Source of the DNA: Allobosea sp. BK604
GTDB taxonomy: Bacteria; Pseudomonadota; Alphaproteobacteria; Rhizobiales; Beijerinckiaceae
Assembly (NCBI RefSeq): GCF_004341515.1
Contig: NZ_SLZF01000006.1
Span: 461,061 to 525,060 of the forward strand
DNA: 64,000 bases
Direction: 5' to 3'
The notes under the pieces were generated by a model. The model made no database searches, had not been told where the DNA came from, and saw only the letters and a program-made list of their open reading frames with translations. Below, in pieces: positions 48,708 to 57,089 of the stretch (position 1 is the first letter of the stretch; each line of letters begins with the position of its first letter). A program made the translations under genes and the position numbers.

Positions 48708-50012
48708 ATGCGCGTGACGATGATCGGTTCGGGCTATGTCGGCCTGGTCTCCGGTGCCTGCTTTGCGGATTTCGGACATGTCGTGACCTGCGTCGATACC
48801 GACGCGGCCAAGATCGAGGCGCTGAATCGCGGCGAGATCCCGATCTTCGAGCCGGGTCTCGACGACCTCGTCGCCAAGAATGCGCGCGAGGGGCGGCTCT
48901 ACTTCACCACCGAGCTCGACGAGGCGGTGGCGCGGGCCGACGCAATCTTCATCGCCGTCGGCACGCCGGCGCGGCGCGGCGACGGCCATGCCGATCTCTC
49001 CTATGTCTACCAGGCGGCGCGCGACGTCGTGGCCAAGCTCGACGGGTTCACCGTGGTCGTCACCAAGTCGACCGTGCCGGTGGGCACCGGCGACGAGGTC
49101 GAGCGGATCATGCGCGAGACCCGGCCCGAGGCCGATTTCGCGGTGGTCTCGAACCCGGAATTCCTGCGCGAAGGCGCCGCGATCGCCGATTTCAAGCGAC
49201 CGGACCGGATCGTGATCGGCACCGAGGATGCCCGCGCCCGGGCCGTGATGGAGGAGCTCTACCGGCCGCTCTATCTCAACGCCGCGCCGCTGCTCTTCAC
49301 CTCGCGGCGAACCTCGGAGCTGACGAAATACGCCGCCAACGCCTTCCTCGCCACCAAGATCACCTTCATCAACGAGATGGCGGATCTGTGCGAGCAGGTC
49401 GGCGCCAATGTCCAGGAGGTCGCGCGCGGCATCGGCCTCGACAACCGCATCGGGTCGAAGTTCCTGCATGCCGGACCGGGCTATGGCGGCTCCTGCTTCC
49501 CGAAGGACACGCTCGCGCTGATGAAGACGGCGCAGGATCTGGCCGCGCCGCTGCGCATCGTCGAGACCGTCGTCGCGATCAACGACCAGCGCAAGCGCGC
49601 CATGGCCCGCAAAGTCATCACGGCCTGCGGCGGCTCGGTCCGCGGCAAGCGCATCGCCATTCTCGGCCTCGCCTTCAAACCGAATACCGACGACATGCGC
49701 GAGGCGCCCTCGATCGCGATCATCACCGCGCTGCAGGATGCCGGCGCCGAGATCGTCGCCTATGATCCCGAGAGCATGGGCCCGGCCCAGTCGCTGCTGC
49801 CCGACATCAAATACGCGGCCGACGCCTACTCCTGCCTTGAAGGCGCCGATGCGCTGGTGATCGTGACCGAATGGGACGCCTTCCGCGCGCTCGATCTCGC
49901 CCGCGTCAAGACCGGGCTGCGTGAGCCCGTCGTGGTCGACCTGCGCAATATCTACCGCTCCGAGGACATGCGCCGCCGCGGCTTCCAGTACACCAATGTC
50001 GGGAATGCATGA
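48708..50012 (+). CDS. ugd: UDP-glucose 6-dehydrogenase
   Basis: A 434-residue enzyme with the NAD-binding motif GSGYVGLVSGACFAD at the N-terminus, the central helical domain and the catalytic Cys263 in GYGGSCFPKDT. It oxidises UDP-glucose to UDP-glucuronate for exopolysaccharide or lipopolysaccharide synthesis. Start ATG at 48708; the frame upstream is noise. No glycosyltransferases are adjacent, but a polysaccharide flippase lies 3 kb downstream on the other strand. UDP-N-acetyl sugar dehydrogenase activity is less likely given the close match to Ugd. Confidence 0.94.
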   Translation: MRVTMIGSGYVGLVSGACFADFGHVVTCVDTDAAKIEALNRGEIPIFEPGLDDLVAKNAREGRLYFTTELDEAVARADAIFIAVGTPARRGDGHADLSYVYQAARDVVAKLDGFTVVVTKSTVPVGTGDEVERIMRETRPEADFAVVSNPEFLREGAAIADFKRPDRIVIGTEDARARAVMEELYRPLYLNAAPLLFTSRRTSELTKYAANAFLATKITFINEMADLCEQVGANVQEVARGIGLDNRIGSKFLHAGPGYGGSCFPKDTLALMKTAQDLAAPLRIVETVVAINDQRKRAMARKVITACGGSVRGKRIAILGLAFKPNTDDMREAPSIAIITALQDAGAEIVAYDPESMGPAQSLLPDIKYAADAYSCLEGADALVIVTEWDAFRALDLARVKTGLREPVVVDLRNIYRSEDMRRRGFQYTNVGNA

Positions 50013-50156
50013 CGCGGGGCATGGCGACCTTTCCGCAAGCTTTCGATCGGGTGAAGACGACACCGCGCCGCAGCAAAGCGCCTTGATAGCGTCACAGCCC
50101 GTCCCCACCTTTCGAACGGCGGCGCAACCGCTCCGCCCAAACGAGAGGAGATGACG

Positions 50157-50975
50157 ATGACGCCGCAGGAACGCGACGTGATCGCCGGGATTTTCGACCG
50201 CCTGAAACAGGCGGCCAACCAGCCCCGCGACCCCGAGGCTGAACGTTTCATTGCCGACCGACTGCGCGAGCAGCCCTATGCGCCCTACGCCATGGCGCAG
50301 GCGGTCTACGTCCAGGAACAGGCGGTGACCAATCTCCACGCCCAGGTGGAGGAGTTGCAGGCGCAGGTTCGCGAGCTGCAGGAGCGCGCCGCCCAGCCCG
50401 CACCGCAGCCGCAGCAATCCGGCGGCTTCCTCTCCGGCATTTTCGGCGGCGGACAGCAGGCGCCGGCGCGGCCAGGCTCCGTGCCCTCCTTCCCGCAGCG
50501 TGCCGGACAGGCGCCGTCCAGCGCCTGGACCAACCAGCAGCCGATGCAGCCGGGACCGCAGCAGGGCATGATGGGCGCGGCTCCGCAGCCCGGCCCCTGG
50601 ACCAACCAGGCGGCACCGAGCGCGGGCGGCGGCTTCATGGCTTCGGCCCTGACCACGGCGGCCGGCGTCGCCGGCGGCATGATGCTGGGCAATGTGCTGA
50701 GCAACGCCTTCGGCGGCGGCTCGGCCAAGGCGGCGACGCCCGCGGCGGAGAGCACCCAGGCCAAGGACGACACGGCCAAGGACGACACGGCGAAAAGCGA
50801 CAGCGCCAATGGCGACACCGATTCGCAGCAGACCGCCTATGACCAGGGCGCTTCCGACCAGCGCGCCTATGACCAGGGCCAGTCCGACCAGTCGTCCTAC
50901 GAGCAGGCCAACAATGATGAGCCCTACGATCCCGACTATGATGACGGGATGGGCGACGACGGCGATTGGACCTAG
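50157..50975 (+). CDS. DUF2076 family protein
   Basis: A 272-residue protein. Residues about 1-75 form the DUF2076 N-terminus (MTPQERDVIAGIFDRLKQAA) with a coiled-coil stretch (VTNLHAQVEELQAQVRELQE). A Gln/Pro/Gly-rich linker follows, then a glycine-rich hydrophobic segment (about 165-185) and an acidic Asp/Gln-rich tail. Function is unknown in the family, sometimes described as periplasmic ligand-binding sensors. Two ATGs compete; 50157 has AGGAG at proper spacing, whereas 50151 touches the ribosome site. A strong terminator follows. Confidence 0.85.
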   Translation: MTPQERDVIAGIFDRLKQAANQPRDPEAERFIADRLREQPYAPYAMAQAVYVQEQAVTNLHAQVEELQAQVRELQERAAQPAPQPQQSGGFLSGIFGGGQQAPARPGSVPSFPQRAGQAPSSAWTNQQPMQPGPQQGMMGAAPQPGPWTNQAAPSAGGGFMASALTTAAGVAGGMMLGNVLSNAFGGGSAKAATPAAESTQAKDDTAKDDTAKSDSANGDTDSQQTAYDQGASDQRAYDQGQSDQSSYEQANNDEPYDPDYDDGMGDDGDWT

Positions 50976-51001
50976 TCGCAGCCGCGCCCGAAATGCAGTT
51001 C

Positions 51002-51028
51002 AGGCCCGCCGCTTTGGCGGGCCTTTTT
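51002..51028 (+). terminator. Rho-independent terminator of the DUF2076 gene
   Basis: A perfect nine-base stem AGGCCCGCC (51002-51010) and GGCGGGCCT (51016-51024) with loop GCTTT is followed by a T run. Confidence 0.92.
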
Positions 51029-51064
51029 CGTGGATTGTGCCTTGCACAACGGCCCTGCCTCTAC

Positions 51065-51081
51065 TTTATAATATTTCTAAA
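51065..51081. promoter_or_regulatory. Irr-type iron control element (ICE) over the mbfA promoter
   Basis: TTTATAATATTTCTAAA differs at one base from the rhizobial ICE pattern TTTAGAA-N3-TTCTAAA, and flanking AC/GT extend the dyad (51063-51083). It contains a perfect -10 TATAAT (51067-51072), so bound Irr would block the promoter. The start codon is 13 bases downstream of the core. Confidence 0.8.
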
Positions 51082-51094
51082 GTAAGAGGCCGCC

Positions 51095-52051
51095 ATGAAA
51101 CGCTTCGACGATCTGACCGAGTCCGAGATCCTCGCCCTGGCAATCGCCAACGAGGAAGAAGATTCACGCATCTATCTCGCGCTCGCCAGCAGGTTGAGGC
51201 CGCTCTACCCGCATTCGGCCGAGGTGTTCGAGGCGATGGCGAGGGAGGAGCAAGGTCACCGCCACGGTCTGCTCGCGCTCTACGGGAAGCGTTTCGGTAG
51301 CGACCTGCCCTATATCACGCGCCAGGACGTGAAAGGCTTTCTCAAGCGCAATCCCGTCTGGCTGGCGGAGGGGTTGAGGCTCGAGACCGCCCGCCAGCAG
51401 GCCGAATTGATGGAGGCCGAGACGGCGCGCTTCTACGCCAAGGCGGCCGAGCGCGCCCATGACGTCGAGACGCGGTCATTGCTGGCCGACCTGTCCGAGG
51501 CCGAAGCCAGGCATGAGAGCCTCGCGGCCAGGCTGGGCGAGACCTTGGTCACGCCGGACGTCGCGGCCGAGGAGCAGCAGACGCAGCGCCGCCTCTTCGT
51601 GCTCCAGATCGTGCAGCCGGGGCTGGCCGGGCTGATCGACGGCTCGATCTCGACATTGGCGCCGATCTTCGCCGCCGCCTTCGCGAGCCATGATTCCTGG
51701 ACGGCCTTCGTCGTCGGGCTCGCGGCCTCGATCGGCGCCGGCATCAGCATGGGGCTGACCGAGGCGCTCTCGGATGACGGCGTGATCACCGGGCGCGGCC
51801 ATCCCTGGATCCGCGGCGCGGCCTGCGGCATCGCGACCGCGGTGGGCGGACTCGGGCATACCCTGCCCTACCTGATCCCCGATTTCTGGACCGCGACAGC
51901 GATCGCCGGGATCGTGGTCGCGATCGAACTCGCGGCCATCGCCTGGATCCGGTGGAAATATATGGAGACGCCTTTCACCTCGGCGATCGTCCAGATCGTG
52001 CTCGGCGGCCTGCTGGTGCTGGCCACCGGCATCTTCATCGGCAGCTCGTGA
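51095..52051 (+). CDS. mbfA: MbfA-type membrane ferritin-like iron exporter (erythrin plus VIT domain)
   Basis: A 318-residue protein. The N-terminal ferritin-like domain (about 1-160) has di-iron-type motifs (ANEEEDSRIY, AREEQGHRHG, AEARHES). The C-terminal VIT/Ccc1 domain (about 165-318) has five probable helices (VGLAASIGAGISMGLTEALS). This erythrin-VIT fusion is MbfA, which exports iron across the inner membrane in Bradyrhizobium and Agrobacterium and protects against iron and peroxide stress. Those genes are repressed by Irr at low iron. The palindrome directly upstream fits the same control here. Confidence 0.92.
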   Translation: MKRFDDLTESEILALAIANEEEDSRIYLALASRLRPLYPHSAEVFEAMAREEQGHRHGLLALYGKRFGSDLPYITRQDVKGFLKRNPVWLAEGLRLETARQQAELMEAETARFYAKAAERAHDVETRSLLADLSEAEARHESLAARLGETLVTPDVAAEEQQTQRRLFVLQIVQPGLAGLIDGSISTLAPIFAAAFASHDSWTAFVVGLAASIGAGISMGLTEALSDDGVITGRGHPWIRGAACGIATAVGGLGHTLPYLIPDFWTATAIAGIVVAIELAAIAWIRWKYMETPFTSAIVQIVLGGLLVLATGIFIGSS

Positions 52052-52070
52052 GGCTGGAGCCGCCCCTCCC

Positions 52071-52194
52071 GTCATTGCGAGGAGCGTGAACTCCGAAGCA
52101 ATCCAGGAGGGCGTAGAGTGCCGCCGCGCCTGGATTGCGTCGCGGAGCCCGTACCCGGGCTTGCCGAAGGCCAGACCCGGCTCCCGCAATGACG
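52071..52194. repeat. Long palindromic repeat (GAAGCAATCC family)
   Basis: GTCATTGCGAGGAGCGTGAA and GAAGCAATCCAGG on the left are inverted relative to CCTGGATTGCGTCG and GCTCCCGCAATGAC on the right. Nested inside is the CCCGGGCTTGCCGAAGG hairpin seen at 14052-14081. It separates convergent genes. Confidence 0.8.
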
Positions 52195-52200
52195 TTACGG

Positions 52201-52998
52201 TCAGATCACGAGCACCTTGGCGCCGACCCTGACCCGACCATAGAGATCGATGACGTCGTCATTGGTCATGCGGATGCAGCCGGAGGAGACGGCCTGGCCG
52301 ATCGTATGCGGCTCGTTGGTGCCGTGGATCCGGTAGAGCGAGGAGCCGAGATAGAGCGCACGGGCGCCGAGCGGATTCTCCGGCCCGCCCTCCATGAAGC
52401 GCGGCAGGTCCGGCCGGCGCTTCAGCATCTCGGCCGGCGGGGTCCAGCTCGGCCATTCGGCCTTGCGGCTCACCGTCTTCATGCCGGCCCAGGAGAAGCC
52501 CGGCCGACCGACGCCGATGCCGTAACGCAGCGCCCGGCCGCCGGGCTGGACCAGGAACAGGAAGCGCTGCGGCGTGTCGATAATGATCGTGCCCGCTCCG
52601 TGCGGACCGCTATAGGCGACCTCCTGCTTCTGGAAGCGCGGATCGATCACCCGTTCGATCGGCCGGCTCGCCTCGACCGGCTCGCCGAGCGCGGCGACGC
52701 GGCGCCCGGCGCGGGGCGCGGCCTGCTGCTCGAAGGGGTCGTTCTCATAGCCCGGGGCCGCGCGCACGGCGCGCTGGCCATAGGCGGAATAATTGCCCGG
52801 CCGGTTATAGACCGCTCCGCCCCGGCCATAGGGCGTCGGATCGCGGCCGGTCATCAGCATCTCGATGAAGCCGCCGCCATATTGGCCGCTTGGCGGGGGC
52901 GGCGGCGGAGGCAGATCATTATAGTATTGGGCGGAAGCAGCGCCCGGAATGAGCAGGCCGCCCAGGATGGCGAGCGGAACGAACAGTACGGGACGCAT
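52201..52998 (-). CDS. L,D-transpeptidase (YkuD domain), secreted
   Basis: A 265-residue protein with a signal peptide (PVLFVPLAILGGLLIPGAAS, cut near ASA). A Pro/Gly/Tyr-rich linker follows (about 20-110, with seven consecutive prolines), then a YkuD domain with His225 (RIHGTNEPHTIG) and nucleophile Cys241 in SSGCIRM. It is a paralogue of the lipoprotein at 47775, but soluble or wall-bound rather than lipidated. I chose the ATG at 52998, preceded by GAGAGAG. It should cross-link peptidoglycan in the periplasm. Confidence 0.92.
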   Translation of the reverse strand: MRPVLFVPLAILGGLLIPGAASAQYYNDLPPPPPPPSGQYGGGFIEMLMTGRDPTPYGRGGAVYNRPGNYSAYGQRAVRAAPGYENDPFEQQAAPRAGRRVAALGEPVEASRPIERVIDPRFQKQEVAYSGPHGAGTIIIDTPQRFLFLVQPGGRALRYGIGVGRPGFSWAGMKTVSRKAEWPSWTPPAEMLKRRPDLPRFMEGGPENPLGARALYLGSSLYRIHGTNEPHTIGQAVSSGCIRMTNDDVIDLYGRVRVGAKVLVI

Positions 52999-53164
52999 GG
53001 CGCAACTCTCTCGACGCAACGTAAGGGAGAGCCTGCCGGGTGCTTTCAAACGAATGGTGAAGCGTTGACTCTAAATCCGCGACTTGCCCGTAAACTGCGG
53101 GATTTCAACGAATTAACCTTATCAGATCCCCTAAGGACAGGGTGAATGAAGGGTTTTTTACTGA

Positions 53165-54586
53165 TCAGCGTCGGCGCAGCGCATACCAGAGCTTAAGCTT
53201 GCTGCGCAGGCGCGTGACATCGAGGCCGAGCACCACCGCGGCATAGACGGCGATACCGATCGCGATCTGCAGGGCGAGCTCGAGCGGCGCGGCCAGGCGC
53301 CCCGATAGCGGCCAGACGGCGGCGGCCATCAGGATGACGGCCAACACCACGCAGAGCATGTCGCGCAGCGGCGGCGATTTGGGCATCGAGCGCAGCGCCG
53401 CAATCGCGGTCACCGCGAGCGCGACGAGGAAGGCGCTGGTCTGGGCATAGGCGTAGCGCTGCGGCCCGTTCACGATGCCGACGACGAAGGCCAGGAACAG
53501 GTTGCAGGCGAGGCCGAGGCCGGTCGCGAGCGGGGCGATGCCGGTGCGCTTGCCGAGCAGGAAGACCGGGATGAAGGCCGCCTGCGAAATCGTCAGCGCC
53601 ATGAAGCCGGGCAGCAGGATGGTGAGATAATCCGAGAAATGGCCGCGGAAGCTTTGCGGCACCAGGAGCCGCTCGAAAGCCGGGAGCACCAGCCAGAGCC
53701 CGGCCGCGATCGGCAAGGTCACCATCAGCACGATGACGACATTCTGGGCGATCTGCCGCAGGGCGGCCTCCCGGCCGCGATGCTCGTCGAGGCGGATGAC
53801 CTCGCGCAGCAGCACGATCTCCAGGGTCGAGGCGAGCGTGCCGAAGAGCTTCAGGCCCATATCCGAGGCGAGCGAGAAATAGCCGGCCTCGGCGAAGCCA
53901 TGGGCGCCGGCAAGCAGCGACCGGTTGATCAGCGGGATCAGCGAATAGATCGCGTTGCTGCCGATCAGCGGCACCGAATAGAGCAGGAAGCTCCAGGCGA
54001 CCTCCTTGCGCGCGCCGGAGAGCGAGAGCGGCGCATCGGCCAGTGCACGCCTGACCAGAAGCAGCGCCACCGCGACGCTGAGCAGCCCGCCGAGCAGGAC
54101 GGTGGTGGGATCGCCGGTGATCCAGGCCCCGCCGACCATCAAGACCAAGGCCAGCAGGTTCTTGACGAAGATCAGCTTGGCATAAACAGCATCGAGAAAG
54201 CGGGCCCGGGCGATGGCGCCGTGATAATCGAACAGGCCCGCCCCCATGCCGCCGAGCACGGATGCGGCGAGCAGCATCGCCGGCAGCCTGAAATCGATGC
54301 CGGCAGCGATCGCCGCGACCAGCAGGCCGGACAGCGCGATGCTGATCCCGGCCGCCAGCAGATCGAGCGTGGCGCGGATCTCGGGCTGCGTCTCGCGTGC
54401 GCTCAGCGAATAGAAGCGGATGGCCGATATGCGCAGCCAATCTAGCAGCGTGGTATTGACCAGCACGACAATGGCCGCGCCAATGGCATAGAGGCCGAAG
54501 GCGGCCGGGCCGAGACAATAGGCGATGAGCAGTCCCAGGACGAAGTTCAGCCCGGCATTGACGACGAAGGGCAGGAGAACGGTCAT
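53165..54586 (-). CDS. Polysaccharide biosynthesis/flippase family membrane protein
   Basis: A 473-residue membrane protein with about twelve to fourteen hydrophobic helices, in the MOP-superfamily (Wzx-like) pattern. It starts LLPFVVNAGLNFVLGLLIAY, and NRSLLAGAHGFAEAGYFSLA in the middle is typical of oligosaccharide flippases. It probably moves lipid-linked sugar units across the inner membrane. I chose the ATG at 54586 (MTVLLPF). No glycosyltransferase or polymerase genes are adjacent, so the glycan is unknown; UDP-glucuronate from the ugd product is one possible component. Confidence 0.85.
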   Translation of the reverse strand: MTVLLPFVVNAGLNFVLGLLIAYCLGPAAFGLYAIGAAIVVLVNTTLLDWLRISAIRFYSLSARETQPEIRATLDLLAAGISIALSGLLVAAIAAGIDFRLPAMLLAASVLGGMGAGLFDYHGAIARARFLDAVYAKLIFVKNLLALVLMVGGAWITGDPTTVLLGGLLSVAVALLLVRRALADAPLSLSGARKEVAWSFLLYSVPLIGSNAIYSLIPLINRSLLAGAHGFAEAGYFSLASDMGLKLFGTLASTLEIVLLREVIRLDEHRGREAALRQIAQNVVIVLMVTLPIAAGLWLVLPAFERLLVPQSFRGHFSDYLTILLPGFMALTISQAAFIPVFLLGKRTGIAPLATGLGLACNLFLAFVVGIVNGPQRYAYAQTSAFLVALAVTAIAALRSMPKSPPLRDMLCVVLAVILMAAAVWPLSGRLAAPLELALQIAIGIAVYAAVVLGLDVTRLRSKLKLWYALRRR

Positions 54587-54712
54587 GGCGCCATCGCGAG
54601 AGGACCGGGCGATTCGCGAAATCGCTTCGGGACGCTTCTGGCCTAGCGGCAGGGCAGCGCTTTTCCAAGCGGAAGCTTGGTTCGCCCAGGCGGCCGGCGC
54701 CGGGCGCAACTG

Positions 54713-55477
54713 ATGCCGACAGATCCGCTATTCTACCTCGTCGGCTGGGCGACGACGTTGCTGATCGCGATCGGCAAGGGCGCCTTCGGCGGCGGGCTCG
54801 CCATCCTGGGCATCCCCTTGCTGGCACTGGTCACCGACCCGCTCTCGGCCGCGATCATGGTCGCCGTCCTGGTCTCGGTGATGGACCTCTTCGCCCTGCA
54901 GAGCTTCGGCATCTCGACCTGGTCGAAGCCGGACCTCGTCTGGCTGCTGCCGGGGCTCGTGGTCGGCATCGCGATCGGGTATGTCGTCTTCGTCGAGGTC
55001 GACCCGCGCATCGTCACCTTGATCATCGGGCTGACGACGCTCGCCTTCACCTTGCACTGGTTCGCCAAGGGCAGGCTCGCGGCGGCAGGCTCGCGCCCGG
55101 TCTCGCCGCTCTGGGCGATGATTGCCGGCACGGCCTCGGGCTTCACCACCTTCGTCGCCCATGCCGGCGGACCGCCGGTCTCGATGTATCTGCTGGGACG
55201 CGGCGTGCCCAAGACCCTGTTCGTCGGCACCACCGTCGCCTTCTTCACGCTCGGCAACTGGCTGAAGCTGCCGCCCTATCTCTCGCTCGGCCTGGGCCGG
55301 CCGGAGACGCTCTGGGCCGCCCTCGCGCTGGCCCCGGCCGCACCGCTGGGCATCTGGCTCGGCCGGATCGTGCATGAGAAGCTCGAGCAGAAGACGCTGT
55401 TCTTCTGGTGCTATGTCCTGCTCAGCCTGGCGGCGCTCAAGCTCGTCGTGGATGCGGGGCTCGCATTACTACGCTAA
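54713..55477 (+). CDS. TauE/SafE (TSUP) family sulfite/organosulfonate exporter-like protein
   Basis: A 254-residue membrane protein of about eight helices in two similar halves. The family pattern appears as LIAIGKGAFGGGLAILGIPL in the first half and GTASGFTTFVAHAGGPPVSM in the second. TSUP proteins move sulfite, sulfonates or other small organic anions, and the direction is often unclear. It diverges from the flippase gene (126 bases between starts). The ATG at 54713 is favoured because helix one starts a few residues later. Confidence 0.88.
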   Translation: MPTDPLFYLVGWATTLLIAIGKGAFGGGLAILGIPLLALVTDPLSAAIMVAVLVSVMDLFALQSFGISTWSKPDLVWLLPGLVVGIAIGYVVFVEVDPRIVTLIIGLTTLAFTLHWFAKGRLAAAGSRPVSPLWAMIAGTASGFTTFVAHAGGPPVSMYLLGRGVPKTLFVGTTVAFFTLGNWLKLPPYLSLGLGRPETLWAALALAPAAPLGIWLGRIVHEKLEQKTLFFWCYVLLSLAALKLVVDAGLALLR

Positions 55478-55481
55478 GGCA

Positions 55482-55580
55482 TTTCCGCGTTTCCTCGAAA
55501 CGCAGAAATGCTTCAAGCCTTTGTTTTATCGTATCTTCTTCACGCGAACCGGTGTCCACTTCGCTCGAAAATGCTCTGGA
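55482..55580. repeat. Dispersed repeat (ACGCGAACCGGT family) with leading hairpin
   Basis: GCATTTCCGCGTTTC pairs with GAAACGCAGAAATGC, followed by the core TTCTTCACGCGAACCGGTGT. The layout is the same as at 17270-17371, although the hairpin sequence differs with preserved pairing. Confidence 0.82.
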
Positions 55581-55645
55581 GGTCATGCGCGCAGCGATTG
55601 CCCCGCCTCTTTGCGCTTGCAGGGATTGGCCTTAAGCGCTTCCGC

Positions 55646-56149
55646 ATGATCTCTCCCCTGCCCCCGCTCCGCGATGCGCGTGACAGCGATTCCGAACCGC
55701 TTGCCGCGCTCGTCGCCGCGAGCTTCGCCGAATATCCGAACTGCCATTTCGTCTGGGAGGAATTTCCCGAGCTGCGCCAGCCGGCGAGCCATTACGCCGC
55801 CAAGGGCGGCCGGCTCTGGATCGCGGATGCGCCCGATGGCAGCGTCGCGGGCTCGATCGCCGTTGCGCCGGTACCGGAGCAGAACGCGGTCGAGCTGACC
55901 AAGGTCTATGTCTCCCCGCAATGGCGCGGTGCAGGCCTGGCGCAGGTGCTCTTCGCCAATGTGCTCGGGTTCGCCGAGGCCGGCGGCTATGGCGAGATGA
56001 TGCTCTGGTCGGATACGCGCTTCACCCGCGGCCATCGCTTCTACGAGAAGCTCGGCTTCGCGCGCTGGCCGGGAGAGCGCTATCTCGCCGACATCTCCTT
56101 CACCTGGGAATATCATTTCCGCAAAGCGCTCGCCGGCCAGCCGGCATGA
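55646..56149 (+). CDS. GNAT family N-acetyltransferase
   Basis: A 167-residue GNAT protein. The acetyl-CoA site is in KVYVSPQWRGAGLAQVLFAN (Q/R-x2-G-x-G/A pattern), and TRGHRFYEKLGFARWPGERY is the late helix and strand. The substrate is unknown. I chose the ATG at 55646 since the frame upstream is repeat sequence. The stop overlaps the start of the EamA transporter by four bases (ATGA), which suggests a modify-and-export pair, for example acetylation and efflux of a toxic amine or amino-acid analogue; that is inference. Confidence 0.85.
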   Translation: MISPLPPLRDARDSDSEPLAALVAASFAEYPNCHFVWEEFPELRQPASHYAAKGGRLWIADAPDGSVAGSIAVAPVPEQNAVELTKVYVSPQWRGAGLAQVLFANVLGFAEAGGYGEMMLWSDTRFTRGHRFYEKLGFARWPGERYLADISFTWEYHFRKALAGQPA

Positions 56150-56988
56150 ATTCGGAGACGGCGCTTCGCGCCATCATCGGCATCGCCCTGCTCACCGCCA
56201 TGGATGCGGTGATCAAGGCGCAGATGCAGCAGCACCCCTTCCTGCTGGCACTGTTCATGCGCTTCGCCGCCGGCGGCCTCTGCGCGCTGGTCGTGCTGGC
56301 CGTGGTCAGGCCGAAGCGGCCGACGCGCGACAGCATCATCGGCAATCTCGTGCGCGTGCCCATCGTCGTGCTGACCGCCGGCAGCTTCTTCTATTCGATC
56401 TCGCAACTGCCGCTGGCGGAGGCGCTGACGCTCTCCTTCCTGGCCCCGGTCTTCGTGGCGCTGCTCGGAGCGCTGATGCTCAAGGAGAAGCTCGACCGCC
56501 GCATCTTCGAGGCGCTCGGCTTCGGGCTCGCCGGCATGCTGGTGATGGTCTGGCCGCGGCTGCAGGGCGGCATCACCGGGGCCGAGCTCGGCGTCGCGGC
56601 GGCCCTGTTCTCGGCGGTCGCCTATGCCTTCAACCTGATCCTGCTGAGACGGATCGCGGTGAAGGAACATCCGGCGGTGATCGTCGTCTTCCAGAATTGC
56701 GGGCCGGCGCTGATGCTGGCGGTCCCCGCCTGGTTCGTGATGATGCCGATGACGGGGGCCGACCTCCTCGGCTATCTCTGCGCCGGGCTGCTCGGCGTCT
56801 CCGGCCATATGACGCTGACCTCGGCCTTCGCGCGTGCACCCGCCTCGCGGCTGGCGCCGATCGAGTACACCGCCCTGGTCTGGGCGAGCCTGCTCGGCTT
56901 CGCCTTTTTCGACGAGGTGCCGCTCTGGACAACCTATGCCGGGGCGCTGCTGATCGTCGCCGGCGCCTTCGTCATCAGCCGGAAATAG
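56146..56988 (+). CDS. EamA/DMT superfamily transporter
   Basis: A 280-residue membrane protein with about ten helices in two EamA repeats. Typical blocks are LPLAEALTLSFLAPVFVALL at the end of repeat one and RAPASRLAPIEYTALVWASL in repeat two. Members export amino acids, nucleosides or drugs. It is translationally coupled to the upstream acetyltransferase by a four-base overlap. Confidence 0.9.
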   Translation: MNSETALRAIIGIALLTAMDAVIKAQMQQHPFLLALFMRFAAGGLCALVVLAVVRPKRPTRDSIIGNLVRVPIVVLTAGSFFYSISQLPLAEALTLSFLAPVFVALLGALMLKEKLDRRIFEALGFGLAGMLVMVWPRLQGGITGAELGVAAALFSAVAYAFNLILLRRIAVKEHPAVIVVFQNCGPALMLAVPAWFVMMPMTGADLLGYLCAGLLGVSGHMTLTSAFARAPASRLAPIEYTALVWASLLGFAFFDEVPLWTTYAGALLIVAGAFVISRK

Positions 56989-57089
56989 CGAAGGCCGCAA
57001 AATCGCCGGGTTGATCGGCCTGTTGCTCGAATAAGGGAGCAAAGAGGCAGCCGGTGAGAACGAACCTGACCAGCGCCGCGCCCTGAACC

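Noticed and set aside
48582..50417. 611-residue minus-strand frame opposite ugd
   Set aside because: It covers the strongly recognised UDP-glucose dehydrogenase and part of the DUF2076 gene, and shows only biased composition.
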